64,000 bases of DNA, taken from assembly GCA_049520515.1 (NCBI GenBank), contig JBEKPS010000007.1, forward strand, positions 1-64,000, given 5' to 3'. The translations under genes and the position numbers were made by a program. Within the stretch, counting starts at the first letter, position 1. Every line of letters begins with the position of its first letter. This document shows positions 49,770-58,184 of this stretch, one piece after another. Under the pieces are notes generated by a model, which was not told the DNA's origin, did no database searches, and worked only from the letters and a program-made list of their open reading frames with translations. The DNA comes from JAFAMS01 sp049520515 (lineage in GTDB: Bacteria; Vulcanimicrobiota; Vulcanimicrobiia; Vulcanimicrobiales; Vulcanimicrobiaceae).

Positions 49770-50468
49770 ATGGATTCCACCCCACCGGGAGCCCGCGTAC
49801 TGGTCGTCGACGATGAAGTCGCGATTCGGGACCTTTTGGAATACGGCTTAGCGCAAGCCGGATTCGAGGTGCGCTCCGCGCGTGACGGCCGGGCCGCACT
49901 GGATGTCGTGCGCTCGTGGACACCCGAGGTGATCATCCTCGACGTGATGCTGCCGGAGGTCGATGGCTTCACGTTGCTGCCGGCTTTGCGGCGCCTGACC
50001 GACGTTCCAATCGTAATGCTCAGCGCCAAGACGGCGACGGCCGAGAAGGTGACCGGTCTTTCACGCGGTGCCGACGACTATTTGGCCAAGCCCTTCGAGC
50101 TCGAAGAGCTTGTCGCGCGCCTGCATTCGGCGCTGCGCCGGCCGCGATTGCAGATGCGCGAGACGTTCCGCTACTCGGATCTCGTGCTCGACGTCTCGCG
50201 GCGGACCGTTCATCGCGGGCAGCGCCGTATCGATCTCTCGACGCGAGAGTTCGACTTGCTCTTAACCTTCGTTCAGCATCCTGAACGAGTGTTCACGCGC
50301 GCGCAGCTGCTCGATCTCGTCTGGGGCGTCGATCGCGACGTCGTTCCGAATACCGTGGAAACCTATGTCTCGTACCTTCGCGCGAAAATCGACAGCGGCG
50401 AAGAAATGAAGTTGATTCAGACGCTGCGCGGCGTCGGATACGTCTTGCGCGCGGCGGCCCCGAGCTGA
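49770..50468 (+). CDS. OmpR-family response regulator
   Basis: The ATG at 49770 begins directly before the receiver domain (VLVVDDEVAIRDLLEYGL). Phosphorylation site D58 (VIILDVMLPEVDGF), the acidic pair D14/D15, and K107 (DDYLAKPFE) are all present. A winged-helix effector domain of the OmpR/PhoB type follows (LSTREFDLLLTFVQHPERVFTRAQLLDLVWG, ending in RGVGYVLRAA). It overlaps the kinase gene by one base (TGATG). Divergent to the RND pump operon, which it probably controls. Confidence 0.94.
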   Translation: MDSTPPGARVLVVDDEVAIRDLLEYGLAQAGFEVRSARDGRAALDVVRSWTPEVIILDVMLPEVDGFTLLPALRRLTDVPIVMLSAKTATAEKVTGLSRGADDYLAKPFELEELVARLHSALRRPRLQMRETFRYSDLVLDVSRRTVHRGQRRIDLSTREFDLLLTFVQHPERVFTRAQLLDLVWGVDRDVVPNTVETYVSYLRAKIDSGEEMKLIQTLRGVGYVLRAAAPS

Positions 50469-51874
50469 TGCCGAGCATCGGGCGTCGCTTGCTTGTAATC
50501 GCGACCGCAGAGGTCGCGGTCATTCTCGGCGCGCTGGTTGTCGCGTTTGGAATATTCGCGTTCAGCTCGTATGTCGGGATGGTCGGTGCCGATCTGCGCG
50601 CGACGATGCTCCAGATTCACGAAGAGATTCCGGACGGCGTCTCATTGAGCGCGGTCGAGATGGCGCGCTCCGTTGCCAACCGATATCTACGCGGTGACGT
50701 ACTGATCGTGTTCGTCGACGGTGCGCAACGCGTTTCGCTCTATCGTAGCTCGCGTCCGGACACGCCGCCGGAGATGTTGACGCGCCAGCGCGGCGATTTC
50801 TCCGGCGACCCCAAACCGCGAGGTCCGCTCGCGCAACCCGTACTCGGTCTTGCATACGCATTCGGTTTGCAATGGGAGCGCGCTCGTATCGACAGCGTTG
50901 ACGTGATCGTGCGTCCGAACGACATCGTATTATTTTCGGCCGTCGATCGTTTCATTTTACCGCTCATTGTTGCGCTGATCTTCGCTTTGATGGTGGCGTA
51001 TGCGATCGCGCGCATTCTCACGACCCAGATGCTGCGGCCGCTGCTCGCCGTTACCGCTGCGCTCGAACGCTTTGCGTCGGGCGATCTCACGCCGCAGCCG
51101 ATCGGCGCCGATCCGCGACAGGAATTCGGTCGATTGGCGGTTGCGTATAACGGCGCGATCGAACAAATGGAACGCGCATTCGCCGAACGCGAACGTGCCA
51201 ACGCTTCGATGCGGCAATTCATCGCCGACGCCGGACACCAGCTTCGTACACCCCTCACCGTCATTCGCGGCTTTCTCGGGATTTTATTACGCGGCGAGCT
51301 GCGCTTGCCGAGCGACCGCGAGCGCATCCTCGCGACGATGAGCAATCAAACCCAAATCATGGGCTCGCTGATCGAGAAGCTGATGCTGCTCGAGCAGTGG
51401 GAGAGTGTCGACAGCACCGTCGCCCGGCCGATCGACGTCGCCCAGCTGGTCAGCGACGTTGCCGCGCCGATTGCCGAGGCCAATGCCGACCGCCTGATGC
51501 GGATCGAAGCGCGCCCGGGTCCATTAGCTGCGATCGATCCTGGCGACCTAACGCACGCCGTCACCAACCTGCTCGACAATGCGCTCAAGTACACGCACGG
51601 GACGATCGACGTCGGGGTTCGGACCGAGAACGGCCGCGTCGCAGTCGATGTTGCCGACGAAGGCCCTGGCATCGATTCGCAGGCGGCAGTGCACGTCTTC
51701 GACCGGTTCTATCGCGGCGACAACCGCGATATCCCGGGCTCCGGACTCGGTCTCGCGATCGCCAAGCGAGCCATCGAACGAGCGGGCGGAACCCTGACGC
51801 TGGAGAGCGATCCCGGCACCGGCTCGCGTTTTACCATCACGCTACCGCGAATCGATGTGACGGCCGCCATCTAG
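50468..51874 (+). CDS. Sensor histidine kinase
   Basis: The 468-residue protein has an N-terminal TM helix (about 8-35), a periplasmic domain of about 120 residues, a second TM helix (about 160-182), a HAMP linker, the H-box with H257 (DAGHQLRTPL), and a HATPase domain with N-box (TNLLDNALKYT), G1 (VADEGPGI), and G2 (GSGLGLAIAKR). It overlaps the response regulator by one base and forms a classical pair with it. The sensed signal is unknown; a pump substrate or membrane stress is likely. Confidence 0.94.
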   Translation: MPSIGRRLLVIATAEVAVILGALVVAFGIFAFSSYVGMVGADLRATMLQIHEEIPDGVSLSAVEMARSVANRYLRGDVLIVFVDGAQRVSLYRSSRPDTPPEMLTRQRGDFSGDPKPRGPLAQPVLGLAYAFGLQWERARIDSVDVIVRPNDIVLFSAVDRFILPLIVALIFALMVAYAIARILTTQMLRPLLAVTAALERFASGDLTPQPIGADPRQEFGRLAVAYNGAIEQMERAFAERERANASMRQFIADAGHQLRTPLTVIRGFLGILLRGELRLPSDRERILATMSNQTQIMGSLIEKLMLLEQWESVDSTVARPIDVAQLVSDVAAPIAEANADRLMRIEARPGPLAAIDPGDLTHAVTNLLDNALKYTHGTIDVGVRTENGRVAVDVADEGPGIDSQAAVHVFDRFYRGDNRDIPGSGLGLAIAKRAIERAGGTLTLESDPGTGSRFTITLPRIDVTAAI

Positions 51875-51918
51875 TCTGAGGTCCCGCCCCGGTGGTACGC
51901 TTGGTTTGGGGTGTAGTC

Positions 51919-52575
51919 ATGCTAGCGGAACTAGTCGGGTGGTACGCCGGACGTGAGGAAAACCGCCGGCGGTATCCACGAATAAAACGCGATTACGACG
52001 CCCAGTATTCACTGGACGCGGGTCACTCGTGGCGTCCACTTAAGGGCGTTGATTTGAGCGGCGGCGGGATGTGCGCGAACAGCGAGCGCGAGATTCCGAA
52101 TGTCATCGTTGATATCGCGATGACACTGCGAGATAAGAACGTGCGCCTCAAGGCTCACCATGTGTGGCACACCGAGGTGCCGCAGAGTAACAAGCGCGCG
52201 ATCTGCTATGGATTTCAGTTCACATGCGTCGGCGGCGATGATTGGGACGCGATCATGCAATGGATCACGGGATCGGACGAGCCCGAGATGGCCAACATGC
52301 CGCTAGTGCGTATCGAGGAATCCGAGATCGCGCATCTTGTTCCACGCGATCTCCGCGAGAAATTGTTGAACGAGCTAGTGCAACGCAATCGCTACGATCG
52401 CAAGAGCTCACCGATGCCGCAGTTCGATTACGGCGGTATTACGCATGCGAATGGCCACGCGGTGCACAAGCTGACAGTTCACACCAAGGTCAAGGTTTCA
52501 CCGGTCGACGAGATGCGCTTTTCGACGCGCTTCCTGTGCGACGAATCGGGCAACGAGATCACCGTCGAAAACTAA
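51919..52575 (+). CDS. PilZ-domain protein
   Basis: The ATG at 51919 has GGGG seven bases upstream and is preferred to GTG 51892. The N-terminal half has the PilZ c-di-GMP-binding pattern: RRRYPRIKRDYDAQYS (basic arginines R-x3-R) and DLSGGGM (D/N-x-S-x2-G). The C-terminal half (from about 120) is a separate helical domain with no recognised motif, probably the effector. It is 44 bases after the histidine kinase. A c-di-GMP source is encoded at 8629. Target unknown. Confidence 0.82.
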   Translation: MLAELVGWYAGREENRRRYPRIKRDYDAQYSLDAGHSWRPLKGVDLSGGGMCANSEREIPNVIVDIAMTLRDKNVRLKAHHVWHTEVPQSNKRAICYGFQFTCVGGDDWDAIMQWITGSDEPEMANMPLVRIEESEIAHLVPRDLREKLLNELVQRNRYDRKSSPMPQFDYGGITHANGHAVHKLTVHTKVKVSPVDEMRFSTRFLCDESGNEITVEN

Positions 52576-53342
52576 ACATGCGTTAAACGTACTTCGTCGA
52601 TGATTTCGCCGGCGCGCGTTACCGCGCGGTCGAGCGCTTGAGAATCGGCGTCGCTCCATTCGCGCGTGCTGTAAACGGATATCCAAGCAATCTTGCTGCC
52701 GCCGCGGACGATTTCGGATTGTGCGAGCTCTTCGCCCTCAGCCGCGCCAAAACGTTTGGCTTCAGCGGCCGGTTTCGAAGGTTCGAGCCCGAAGGACGGA
52801 GCGTTGACGTGAATGGCGGCGCGGCTCGCGTTTGTCGAATCGAGCAATACTTTGAGCACTTCCGTCATCTCCCCATTGAAGCTCGATATCTGCAGCGGCG
52901 GCAGTGCGCCGGTCGTAACCTGCGCGTGCAGTGTATGCCAATCGTCGAGATCGTTCAGGAGCGTTGCGTCCAGGATGCTCTCGTCGTCGAGTCCGACGAA
53001 TGCGCGCTGTGCTTTCGCCATGAGCGGCGGCTTATTGCGATGCACGTGCTCGTTGTGCTTGCGGATCGATTCTTCGCTGAGATTCTTCGCGTTCTTACGC
53101 ACCCACGCTTCGGTTTCGAGATACGTTGGATGCCGGGAGCTGACGAATTCGATGAAGGCGTCCCGATCGAAGCCGATTGCAATGGCCGTAGCCTCGTCGA
53201 ATCCGCCCGTTCCGTGGCGGTAGCCGGGTGGAAGCCGTCCTTTGGCGTGGAGCAAGACCTTCAGCCACATTCGCGGCAGGTGGCAGATGCCCAGCGGCCC
53301 CACGGCAGTGGAGCTAACGATAGGAACGACGGGCGGTTCCAT
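52572..53342 (-). CDS. DUF5069-like protein of unknown function
   Basis: The ATG at 53342 begins MEPPVVPIVSSTAVGPLGICHLPRMW and is preferred to an upstream start that would overlap the palindromic repeat. The N-terminal region (PLGICHLPRMWLKVLLHAKGRLPPGYRHGTGGFDEATAIAIG) matches a domain found in many soil bacteria (DUF5069-like), and the C-terminus is a separate alpha/beta domain. No catalytic residue stands out. Its stop overlaps the PilZ gene end (convergent, four bases). Divergent from tdk. Confidence 0.7.
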   Translation of the reverse strand: MEPPVVPIVSSTAVGPLGICHLPRMWLKVLLHAKGRLPPGYRHGTGGFDEATAIAIGFDRDAFIEFVSSRHPTYLETEAWVRKNAKNLSEESIRKHNEHVHRNKPPLMAKAQRAFVGLDDESILDATLLNDLDDWHTLHAQVTTGALPPLQISSFNGEMTEVLKVLLDSTNASRAAIHVNAPSFGLEPSKPAAEAKRFGAAEGEELAQSEIVRGGSKIAWISVYSTREWSDADSQALDRAVTRAGEIIDEVRLTHV

Positions 53343-53360
53343 GGCGCGGTCGGCCTTTGC

Positions 53361-53378
53361 GTGCCAGGCACCTGGCAC
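53361..53378. repeat. Palindromic repeat GTGCCAGGCACCTGGCAC, copy 2
   Basis: This is a perfect palindrome with eight-base arms around a two-base centre. Its first 17 bases are identical to 10791-10807. It lies in the 58-base divergent gap between the DUF5069-like gene and tdk. Confidence 0.65.
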
Positions 53379-53400
53379 CTTGCTGCCGCACGCTGGGGTC

Positions 53401-54009
53401 GTGGCAAAGCTGTACTTCCGCTATTCGGCGATGAACGCCGGCAAGTCGACCGCGCTTCTGCAGGTCGCGCACAACTACGAAGAGCTCGGGCGCGAGGTCG
53501 CAATCTTCACCTCGCATCTCGACAACCGGTTCGGAATCGGGCAGATTACGTCGCGCCTGGGCATTCAGCGGCGCGCCGCAACGTTCGATACCAAGTTCGA
53601 TTTTGGCGAAGCGTTCGAATCACGCTCGGTCGACGAATTTGCGTGCATCCTCGTCGACGAAGCGCAATTTCTTACGCGCGAGCAAGTGCGGCAGTTGCAC
53701 CACATCGCGCACGTCGGCGAAATTCCGGTGATCTGCTACGGGATTCGCAGCGACTTCTTGGGCGAGCCGTTCCCCGGCGCCGCGTATCTTCTGACGCTCG
53801 CGGATAGCCTTGAAGAGTTGAAAACCGTCTGCCCCTGCGGACGAAAAGCGACCATGAACCCACGCGTCGACGCGTGCGGAAATCGAATCACGCTTGGCGA
53901 GCAGATCGGCATCGAGGGCGATCACCAATATATTTCGCTCTGCGGAAGCTGTTTCTATGCCGATCAACGCGTCGGCATCAAACCGAAGAGCGTTCGCCAA
54001 ACGGCGTAG
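53401..54009 (+). CDS. tdk: Thymidine kinase
   Basis: Thymidine kinase salvages thymidine to dTMP. The GTG at 53401 gives VAKLYFRYSAMNAGKST, the phosphate-binding loop at residues 5-16. The catalytic Glu is E87 in LVDEAQFL, and YGIRSDFLGEPFPGA is the lasso/substrate segment. The zinc site has four Cys, in CPCGRK and LCGSC-type pairs. Length 202 residues is normal. Its 3' end overlaps the convergent M20 peptidase by 32 bases. The palindromic repeat lies in its promoter region. Confidence 0.95.
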   Translation: MAKLYFRYSAMNAGKSTALLQVAHNYEELGREVAIFTSHLDNRFGIGQITSRLGIQRRAATFDTKFDFGEAFESRSVDEFACILVDEAQFLTREQVRQLHHIAHVGEIPVICYGIRSDFLGEPFPGAAYLLTLADSLEELKTVCPCGRKATMNPRVDACGNRITLGEQIGIEGDHQYISLCGSCFYADQRVGIKPKSVRQTA

Positions 54010-55393
54010 GCCCTTCGCCGATATCCCAAAAGAGCGACGTCATCATCAGCAGCGCCTCGCGTGCAACCGGCGCGAGGAGATGCTCGTTAACCGCGTGCTG
54101 CGAGCACGCCGGATACGAATGCGGAATCCAAATCGTCGGCAGTCCGAGATCGTGCGCGAAAACGGCGTTCGGCAACGAGCCGCCGAGGTTCGGTAGGATC
54201 GCAACGTCCTTGTTCGTTGCGCGCGCAAGCGAGTCGGCGATCCACGTCACCCACGGATTGTCCGGATCGAGACGCGTCGCATCAAAGTAGCCTTTTCTGG
54301 CGCGTACTAATTGCACGATGCCGAAGCCGCGTTCGTCGAGATGCCGCCGGAGCGCCGGCAGAAAGCCCTCGGGATCGCTGCCCACGACGAATCGGAGCGA
54401 GCAATGCGCCTTGGCTTTACCCGGAATCGCATTGACCGGCCGGTCCGGATTGCCCGCGCCGAACGCTAAGATCTCGAACGTATTCCAACCGTAGACTTTT
54501 TCCGGCGGCGAGAGTCCGGGCTCGCCCCAGTCCGGATCGATCTCCGGTGAATCATCGCCTTCACCGATGGCAAGATTGCGCACGAGCTCGCGGACGCGCT
54601 GCGGAAGCTCGCGCGGCAACCATCCTTCGACGAGAATCTGTCCGCGCGGGCTCGTCATCGTTGCAAGCGCGTGTACCAAGATGACGGCGGGATTCGCGAG
54701 CGCTCCGCCCCAGTTGCCGGAGTGATGCGAGCCTTCGCGCAGATCGACGGTCATGTCGAAATTGAACGAGCCGCGATTGCCTAGGAAAATCGTCGGCCGG
54801 TCTGCGGTGATGCGCGGTCCGTCGGAGCCGATGAACACGTCGGCGGCAAGCGCTTCGCGTTCGCGAATGCAAATGTCGCGCAATCCGGGTGAGCCCGCTT
54901 CCTCGCCGGTTTCGATCAGCACCTTACAGTTGAAGCCGAGCCGTCCGCGCCCTTTGACGACTGCTTCAAGCGCGGCGATGTTGATCAGATGTTGTCCCTT
55001 GTTATCCGCGGCACCGCGTCCGTACAAACGATCGCCTGCGCGAATCAGCGTCCATGGCGAAAGCCCCTCGCGCCAGCGACCTTCCATTCCCATCACGACG
55101 TCGCCGTGACCGTACGTCAGGACGGTCGGCAGGGACACGTCCTCAATGCGTTCGGCGAAGAGAAATCCACCCGCGTGCGGATTCGGATTGTCCCATACGC
55201 GGCACGTGAAGCCCGCGCGCTCGAGCGGTGGAACCAACTCGCGTTCGAAATACGTGCGCATCACGTCGACGCGGACGTCCGCCTGGCTTTCCGTTGGAAT
55301 GGCAACCCAGCGTGCGAGATCGGCGACGAAGTCGCCGCCGTCGAAATACGCTGCGGCCTGTTCTAGAGCCGGGTTTCCTGCCAAGCGTCCCAA
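53978..55393 (-). CDS. M20 family metallopeptidase
   Basis: The 471-residue protein follows the M20 dipeptidase/deacylase pattern: TYGHGDVVMG (metal His and Asp), GRGAADNKGQ with the bridging Asp, ETGEEAGSPG with the catalytic Glu, SDGPRI, GSHHSGNWGGALANP and a late HSYPACSQHAVNEH with the last metal ligand His. A lid domain lies between about 200 and 330. The start at 55393 (TTG) overlaps the upstream MBL-rhodanese gene by 31 bases; a later start is possible. The 3' end overlaps tdk. Substrate is probably a peptide or N-acyl amino acid. Confidence 0.88.
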   Translation of the reverse strand: MGRLAGNPALEQAAAYFDGGDFVADLARWVAIPTESQADVRVDVMRTYFERELVPPLERAGFTCRVWDNPNPHAGGFLFAERIEDVSLPTVLTYGHGDVVMGMEGRWREGLSPWTLIRAGDRLYGRGAADNKGQHLINIAALEAVVKGRGRLGFNCKVLIETGEEAGSPGLRDICIREREALAADVFIGSDGPRITADRPTIFLGNRGSFNFDMTVDLREGSHHSGNWGGALANPAVILVHALATMTSPRGQILVEGWLPRELPQRVRELVRNLAIGEGDDSPEIDPDWGEPGLSPPEKVYGWNTFEILAFGAGNPDRPVNAIPGKAKAHCSLRFVVGSDPEGFLPALRRHLDERGFGIVQLVRARKGYFDATRLDPDNPWVTWIADSLARATNKDVAILPNLGGSLPNAVFAHDLGLPTIWIPHSYPACSQHAVNEHLLAPVAREALLMMTSLFWDIGEGPTPFGERSSV

Positions 55394-56712
55394 CCGCCGC
55401 GCATATGTACGATGTTGGAGAAACCCTCACGCTCCAGCAAGCTCGCTGCAATCGAGCTGCGATATCCGCTCTTGCAGTGCAACGCGATGGGACGTTTCGG
55501 ATCGAGCTCGCGCATCGTCCCCATCAAGCGATTGAGCGGCATGTGCACCGCGAAGGGGAGATGCCCCGACGACCATTCTGCTGGACGCCGAACGTCGACG
55601 ACCTGCACGTTCGGCTGCGCGATCGCCGTGGCGAACTCGCACGGATCGAGCACGGCGATCTGCGCGACCGGCATATTTGCCGCTTTCCACGCCTCAACGC
55701 CGCCCGACAAATATGCGGTCGCACGATCGATCCCGACGCGTGTCAAACGCATTTGCGATTCGTGCACGCGCTCTTCGTCTTCGGCGACGATGATCACGTC
55801 GTTTTCGAGACCGACGACCGTTCCGGCCCACACGGCAAACTGTCCGTCGAGACTGATGCTGATCGAACCGGGAACGTGCCCGGCGCCGTACGCATCCTCA
55901 TCGCGCGTGTCGAGAACGATGGCGCCGGCTTCTTGCCGTGCGCGAACCTCTTGTGGCGAAAGCGCTTGCGGCGCGCGCAGCTCACCGAGCGGCGTGGCGC
56001 CGGCGCGATTGAGCTCGACGTCCGTTGCAAAATAGCCGGGACGATCGGGCAGTTCCGAGGTCAGCAATTCAACGAACGCGGCTTTATCCGGTGCTTGCAA
56101 TGCGTAATTCGTTTGACGCTCGCGTCCGATCGTCGAGCTGCGATCGGTGCTCATGGCGCGACCGCACAACGATCCCGCGCCATGCGCTGGAAAGACGGCA
56201 ACTTCGTCAGGCAGCTTCATCAGTTTGCCGTGCAGGCTGTCGTATAACATTGCAGCCAGATCTTTGGGATCACCGCCCAAATCCGGGCGGCCGACGTCGC
56301 CGATGAAGAGTGTGTCGCCGGTGAGCACCATCGACGGTTTATCCTCGTCGTCGTGAACGACGACGCTGATGCTTTCGAGCGTGTGTCCCGGCGTCTCGAG
56401 AAACGTGAGCCGGCACTTGCCGACGAGCAGCTCGTCGCCTTCGCGGGCGTCCTGGTGCGGAAACGTTGCGTGCGCGCGCGCACCCAGATAGATTTGCGCA
56501 CCGGTGCGGGCGGCAAGTTCGCGATGCCCGCTCACGAAATCAGCATGTAAATGCGTCTCGATTACGTAGCGGATCGTAAAACCGTGTTCTTCCGCTTCGC
56601 GGAGATAGATCTCGACGTCGCGCTGTGGATCGACGACCGCGGCGACGCCACCAGAGCCTATAAAGTACGATGCGTGCGCAAGACAGCTCAGAAAAAACTG
56701 TTGAAAATACAC
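55363..56712 (-). CDS. MBL-fold persulfide dioxygenase-like protein with two rhodanese domains
   Basis: Residues 1-230 are a metallo-beta-lactamase fold with H54-x-H56-x-D58 and H63 (ETHLHADFVSGH), then TPGHTLESI with a third ligand His and GDTLFIGDVGRPDL, as in ETHE1-type enzymes that oxidise glutathione persulfide or act as rhodanese-coupled hydrolases. Two rhodanese domains follow: the first has no Cys at its active loop (DVIIVAEDEERVHESQMRL, Asp-Glu where Cys is expected), the second has CKSG (ALHCKSGYRSS). The single catalytic rhodanese is therefore the C-terminal one. Its end overlaps the M20 gene by 31 bases. Sulfide or thiosulfate metabolism is the likely role. Confidence 0.88.
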   Translation of the reverse strand: MYFQQFFLSCLAHASYFIGSGGVAAVVDPQRDVEIYLREAEEHGFTIRYVIETHLHADFVSGHRELAARTGAQIYLGARAHATFPHQDAREGDELLVGKCRLTFLETPGHTLESISVVVHDDEDKPSMVLTGDTLFIGDVGRPDLGGDPKDLAAMLYDSLHGKLMKLPDEVAVFPAHGAGSLCGRAMSTDRSSTIGRERQTNYALQAPDKAAFVELLTSELPDRPGYFATDVELNRAGATPLGELRAPQALSPQEVRARQEAGAIVLDTRDEDAYGAGHVPGSISISLDGQFAVWAGTVVGLENDVIIVAEDEERVHESQMRLTRVGIDRATAYLSGGVEAWKAANMPVAQIAVLDPCEFATAIAQPNVQVVDVRRPAEWSSGHLPFAVHMPLNRLMGTMRELDPKRPIALHCKSGYRSSIAASLLEREGFSNIVHMRGGWDAWQETRL

Positions 56713-56773
56713 GGCTCGCCTCCACTCTGAGATGCGGTGGTATCCAGGCGCCTAAGGCCGAATTCCCTGCCGC

Positions 56774-57706
56774 GTGAACATTGTCATAACGGGCGGCAAC
56801 GGTTTCATCGGCCGTCGTCTGGCTCGACGCCTCCTGAAGCGCCCAGAACTCGAACGGCTCGTTCTTTTCGACGTAGCCGTTAAGGGCGGCATCGACGATA
56901 CTCGAGCCGAGGAAATAGCCGGCGACGTCGGCGATCTGGCAACCGTCGCACGCGTCATCAGTACCGGGACGACCAGCATCTTCCATCTGGGCGCGGTCGT
57001 CAGTGCCGGTGCCGAAGCCGATTTCGATTTGGGGATGCGCGTCAATCTCGAGGGCACACGCAACGTGCTCGAGGTTTGCCGAAAATTGGGCACGTCACCG
57101 CGCCTTGTGTTCGGGAGCAGCGAGGCCGTTTATGGGGGCGCCCTGCCGGCGGTCATCGATGACGACACGCCGCTCTATCCGCAGACATCGTACGGCGCGC
57201 AAAAGGCGTGCGGCGAGCTTTTGATCAGCGACTACAGCCGCAAAGGCTTCGTCGACGGCCGTTCTTTGCGATTTCCGACGATCGTCGTGCGCCCGGAACC
57301 CAATCTCGCCGCCTCGACGTTCACATCGACGATCATTCGCGAGCCGCTCAGTGGACGCGCCACCGATTGTCCGGTCAGCAGCGATTCGGTGATGACGTTG
57401 ATGTCAGTCGAAAAGCTTCTCGACTGCATCGAGCTTGCGCACGAACTGCCCGCCGCGGAATTCGGGACGCATCGCTCGCTATTACTTCCCGCAATATCCG
57501 CCTCGGTGAGCGACATCATCGAAGCGGTGCGGCGTGCAGGCGGAGCCGAAGCCGCAAACCGCATCACGATTCGCCCGGATCCGAAGATTCAACGCATCGT
57601 CGATACGTGGCCGCGCGCTGTGTCGGCGAAGCGTGCAACGTCGCTGGGGCTTAGCGCAGATGCCAGCGTCGACGCAATGATCGCGTCGTATCTCGCCGAG
57701 CGCTGA
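56774..57706 (+). CDS. denD: NAD-dependent epimerase/dehydratase family, D-erythronate dehydrogenase-like
   Basis: The 310-residue short-chain dehydrogenase begins with the nucleotide-binding motif TGGNGFIG and continues VFHLGAVVSAGAEADFDLGMRVNLEGTRNVLE, VFGSSEAVYGG, YPQTSYGAQKACGELLISDYSRKGFVDGRSLRFPTIVVRP and REPLSG. These segments agree with the DenD (D-erythronate dehydrogenase) family, with the catalytic Y-x3-K at YGAQK. The product may belong to a sugar-acid catabolic route, but its usual partners (DenK kinase, aldolase) are absent here. The HpcH/CitE-like gene at 61835 is not adjacent. Preceded by ATTCCCTGCCGC without strong SD. Confidence 0.82.
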   Translation: MNIVITGGNGFIGRRLARRLLKRPELERLVLFDVAVKGGIDDTRAEEIAGDVGDLATVARVISTGTTSIFHLGAVVSAGAEADFDLGMRVNLEGTRNVLEVCRKLGTSPRLVFGSSEAVYGGALPAVIDDDTPLYPQTSYGAQKACGELLISDYSRKGFVDGRSLRFPTIVVRPEPNLAASTFTSTIIREPLSGRATDCPVSSDSVMTLMSVEKLLDCIELAHELPAAEFGTHRSLLLPAISASVSDIIEAVRRAGGAEAANRITIRPDPKIQRIVDTWPRAVSAKRATSLGLSADASVDAMIASYLAER

Positions 57707-57746
57707 CACGCCGGCGCGTCAGCGCCAGTGATGGACCACCACCGTT

Positions 57747-57759
57747 GTCATCCCGAGCG
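57747..57759. repeat. Short dispersed repeat, second copy of GTCATCCCGAGCG
   Basis: The 13 bases match the minus-strand reading of 7763-7775. It is located in the 63-base gap after the DenD-like gene, between convergent genes. An imperfect GCTGAC/GTCAGC hairpin at 57703-57724 lies beside it. Confidence 0.35.
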
Positions 57760-57769
57760 TAGCGCCCGG

Positions 57770-58141
57770 CTATTGTGGTGCGCTACTTGTCCAATGCGAT
57801 CCATCTGCGAAGTTAACGCGAATGATTTGGCAGATGTCCGGCAGATCGCGGAAGTAATTCGCACCTAGAAAATACTTGAAGTTCGCCTGGATCTTCACGC
57901 CGGGCGAAAATGTACCGCGGTCTTCGATCAGCTCGGTGTGGTAGTCGTAACGCACGCGAAACGTCACGCTCTTTGCGGCTACCGTCGCGTGATTGACGAA
58001 CGTCACGGCGACGCCATTGACGAGTGGTTGCGCAGGTGCAACAGAATCGGCCATTGCTCCGGGCATCGGCGTCGTGACGTGGCAATCTTGAAGCGCGATC
58101 GGTGCCGCGTTGAGTGCGAGTGCGAAAAAAAGAAGAGGCAC
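57770..58141 (-). CDS. Small secreted protein of unknown function
   Basis: The 123-residue product begins with a signal peptide (MPLLFFALALNAAPIA). The mature domain is beta-rich (GVAVTFVNHATVAAKSVTFRVRYDYHTELIEDRGTFS) with two Cys (QDCHVTTP and PDICQIIRV) and resembles immunoglobulin-like or CARDB-like folds that bind other surface proteins. No specific family recognised. It lies 43 bases downstream of the SLH porin gene on the same strand and may be read from the same transcript. Confidence 0.6.
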   Translation of the reverse strand: MPLLFFALALNAAPIALQDCHVTTPMPGAMADSVAPAQPLVNGVAVTFVNHATVAAKSVTFRVRYDYHTELIEDRGTFSPGVKIQANFKYFLGANYFRDLPDICQIIRVNFADGSHWTSSAPQ

Positions 58142-58184
58142 GGGGGATTTCTCCCACGTGCCCCTTTGTTTTGCCTAGGTTAGA

